From positions 1 through 6,181 of the forward strand of contig JAEVYW010000104.1 in NCBI GenBank assembly GCA_023392555.1: DNA of 6,181 bases. The letters are read 5' to 3'. How positions within the stretch are numbered: the stretch's first letter is position 1; every line of letters starts with the position of its first letter. Below are positions 4,663 through 6,181 of this stretch, piece by piece. The stretch comes from Pseudomonadota bacterium (GTDB lineage: Bacteria > Pseudomonadota > Alphaproteobacteria > Sphingomonadales > Sphingomonadaceae). Below the pieces are notes generated by a model. That model saw only the letters and a list, made by a program, of their open reading frames with translations, had not been told where the DNA came from and did no database searches. The translations under genes and the position numbers were made by a program.

Positions 4663-6181
4663 GTGCAGGGGAACAAGAGCAAGGCTGTTCGGATCGCGAG
4701 CAGCCATCTTATCACGACTTGTGCGACGGTGGCGGCAATCCTGCTGTTCGTCGCACTCGGCAGCCAGGTGCTCCCGGCTGCGCTCAATTTCGTGAACCTG
4801 CCGGACTCGGACGGCACTCTGGTCGCGGCGTTCATCCTCAACATCGCCATCATCCTGTTCGGCTGGCGCCGCTCAAAGGATCTGCGCGAAGCGCTCGAAC
4901 TCTACGAAGCCGCCGCGGGCCTTGCCGAGCAGAACGCTAATACCGACCCGACGACGGGCCTCGCCAATCGCCGCGAGCTAATCCGCGGGCTTCAGGCGAC
5001 CAAGCGCCTTTCGCATCGCGGTGTCCTGCTTCTTCTTGACCTCGACCACTTCAAGCGGGTCAACGACCTTCACGGCCACCTGGCCGGTGACCGGTTGCTG
5101 AAGGCGGTCGGCGATGCGCTTCGCAAGGTCGCGCCCGACGACGGTTGTTGCGCCCGCATTGGCGGCGACGAATTCGCGATGCTTCTTCCGACCGCTCGCA
5201 AGGCCGAAGCGGAGGCGGTTGCCGGCCGTATCCTTGAGGAGCTTGCGCTTCCGGTGAGCAGCGGGTCGGCCCAGATCCTTGCATCCGCCTCAATCGGCCT
5301 GGCCGAGGTCAAGCCGGAGCATAACGAGGAAGACATCCTGCACGAAAGCGACATCGCGCTTTATGCAGCGAAGCGGAACGGGCGGAACGGCTTTGCCTGG
5401 TTCGACCCCGAGCTGGAACGCGAGATCACCGACCGCGTGAAGCTTGAGGACGATATCCGCCGCGGCATCGGCAACGGCGAGTTCATTCCTTTCTTCCAGC
5501 CGCTGATCGACCTTAACACCCGCGAACTCGTCGGGTTCGAGACGCTGGCACGCTGGCGTTCGCCGGAACGCGGGCTGATCGAAGCGCAGGTGTTCATCGA
5601 AGCCGCCGAGCGCACCGGCCTGGTCGGTCCGCTGACGCTCAGCGTGATGCGGCAGGCGCTGGAGGAAGCGCGCAACTGGCCCGATCACCTGAAGATCGCG
5701 GTCAACGTGTCGCCCATCCAGTTCCGCGACCAGCTGCTCGCCGACCAGGTCGTCCGCATCCTCAGCGAGACGAGCTTCCCCGCGAGCCGGCTGGAGATCG
5801 AGATCACGGAAGGGTCGCTGCTCGAGGATCGCGAGCAGGTGCTCGCCACCATCCGCAGCCTCAAGTCGCTTGGCATCAGCATTTCGCTAGACGACTTCGG
5901 GACGGGCTATGCCTCGCTTGCGCAGGTCAATTCGCTGCCGATCGACCGCATCAAGATCGACAAGAGCTTCATCAGCACCGTCGTGAAGAGCGAGCAGACC
6001 GCGGCCATCGTCGACACGATTGCCAGCCTTGGTCACACGCTCAACGTGCCGATCACCGCGGAGGGCGTGGAGTCGGAGCATATCCGTAACGAGCTCAAGA
6101 AGTTCGGCTTCTCCGAAGCGCAGGGCTGGCTGTTCGGCCGCGCTCTCTCGGCGGATACGGTCCGGACCTTCCTCGACATGA
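4663..6181 (+). CDS. Membrane-bound GGDEF-EAL cyclic-di-GMP enzyme (3' end cut by window)
   Basis: 506 codons are visible and the frame is still open, but the EAL domain is nearly complete, so few residues are missing. Two hydrophobic segments (about 15-37 and 52-68) enclose a short loop and anchor the protein in the inner membrane; there is no large sensory domain. The GGDEF domain (about 93-250) has TDPTTGLANRR, the metal-binding DLDHFKRVND (126-135) and an intact RIGGDEF (165-171). The RxxD product-inhibition site normally just upstream is missing (P158 to G161). The EAL domain (about 263-506) has ETL in place of EAL (293-295), which still keeps the catalytic Glu, plus NVS (N348), EITE (380-383), DDFGTG (410-415), K431, E467 and Q487, all expected in an active phosphodiesterase. 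Both making and degrading c-di-GMP is plausible; which dominates cannot be told. It follows the sulfotransferase by 61 bp with its own strong ribosome site, so it may be co-transcribed or independent. Confidence 0.95.
   Translation, partial: MQGNKSKAVRIASSHLITTCATVAAILLFVALGSQVLPAALNFVNLPDSDGTLVAAFILNIAIILFGWRRSKDLREALELYEAAAGLAEQNANTDPTTGLANRRELIRGLQATKRLSHRGVLLLLDLDHFKRVNDLHGHLAGDRLLKAVGDALRKVAPDDGCCARIGGDEFAMLLPTARKAEAEAVAGRILEELALPVSSGSAQILASASIGLAEVKPEHNEEDILHESDIALYAAKRNGRNGFAWFDPELEREITDRVKLEDDIRRGIGNGEFIPFFQPLIDLNTRELVGFETLARWRSPERGLIEAQVFIEAAERTGLVGPLTLSVMRQALEEARNWPDHLKIAVNVSPIQFRDQLLADQVVRILSETSFPASRLEIEITEGSLLEDREQVLATIRSLKSLGISISLDDFGTGYASLAQVNSLPIDRIKIDKSFISTVVKSEQTAAIVDTIASLGHTLNVPITAEGVESEHIRNELKKFGFSEAQGWLFGRALSADTVRTFLDM

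Overview
The window is GC-rich, compactly coded DNA from an alphaproteobacterium, most likely a sphingomonad. The evidence is indirect. There is a FYDLN-type zinc-ribbon protein (TIGR02300, an alphaproteobacterial family) divergent from cmk, heavy use of GTG starts, strong G/C at third codon positions, and an operator of the alphaproteobacterial LexA type (GTTC-N7-GTTC). No insertion sequence, CRISPR array, rRNA or obvious foreign island was seen. Genus and species cannot be fixed from this sequence alone.

Layout. On the minus strand at the left edge lie tRNA-Ala(GGC) (4-79) and, upstream of it on the same strand, the FYDLN-type zinc-ribbon protein with a very acidic tail (152-472). A 137-bp divergent gap separates it from cmk (cytidylate kinase, 610-1260, plus strand). 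Next comes a membrane-anchored J-domain protein whose C-terminus resembles the LprI/DUF1311 family (1293-2540). Tail-to-tail with it, on the minus strand, is a 30-codon single-span membrane microprotein (2537-2629). The divergent region 2630-2763 holds a perfect 11-bp tandem repeat that forms a GTTC-N7-GTTC LexA box (2670-2684). To the right, on the plus strand, are an aspartyl/asparaginyl beta-hydroxylase-like 2-oxoglutarate dioxygenase (2764-3732) and a PAPS-dependent sulfotransferase (3729-4601) that overlap by a GTGA junction. Last is a two-TM GGDEF-EAL cyclic-di-GMP enzyme (from 4663), still open at the window edge and only slightly truncated.

How the genes work together. The left half is housekeeping: a tRNA, nucleotide metabolism and an envelope-associated J protein. 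The dioxygenase and sulfotransferase look like a translationally coupled tailoring pair, hydroxylation plus sulfation, of unknown substrate. The most interesting point is the LexA-type operator between the microprotein and this pair. A roughly 30-aa, single-pass, SOS-controlled membrane peptide is the same kind of object as Caulobacter SidA, a 29-aa SOS-induced division inhibitor that acts on FtsW. I see no proof of homology, so this is a candidate SidA analogue. The operator could instead, or also, control the hydroxylase-sulfotransferase pair.
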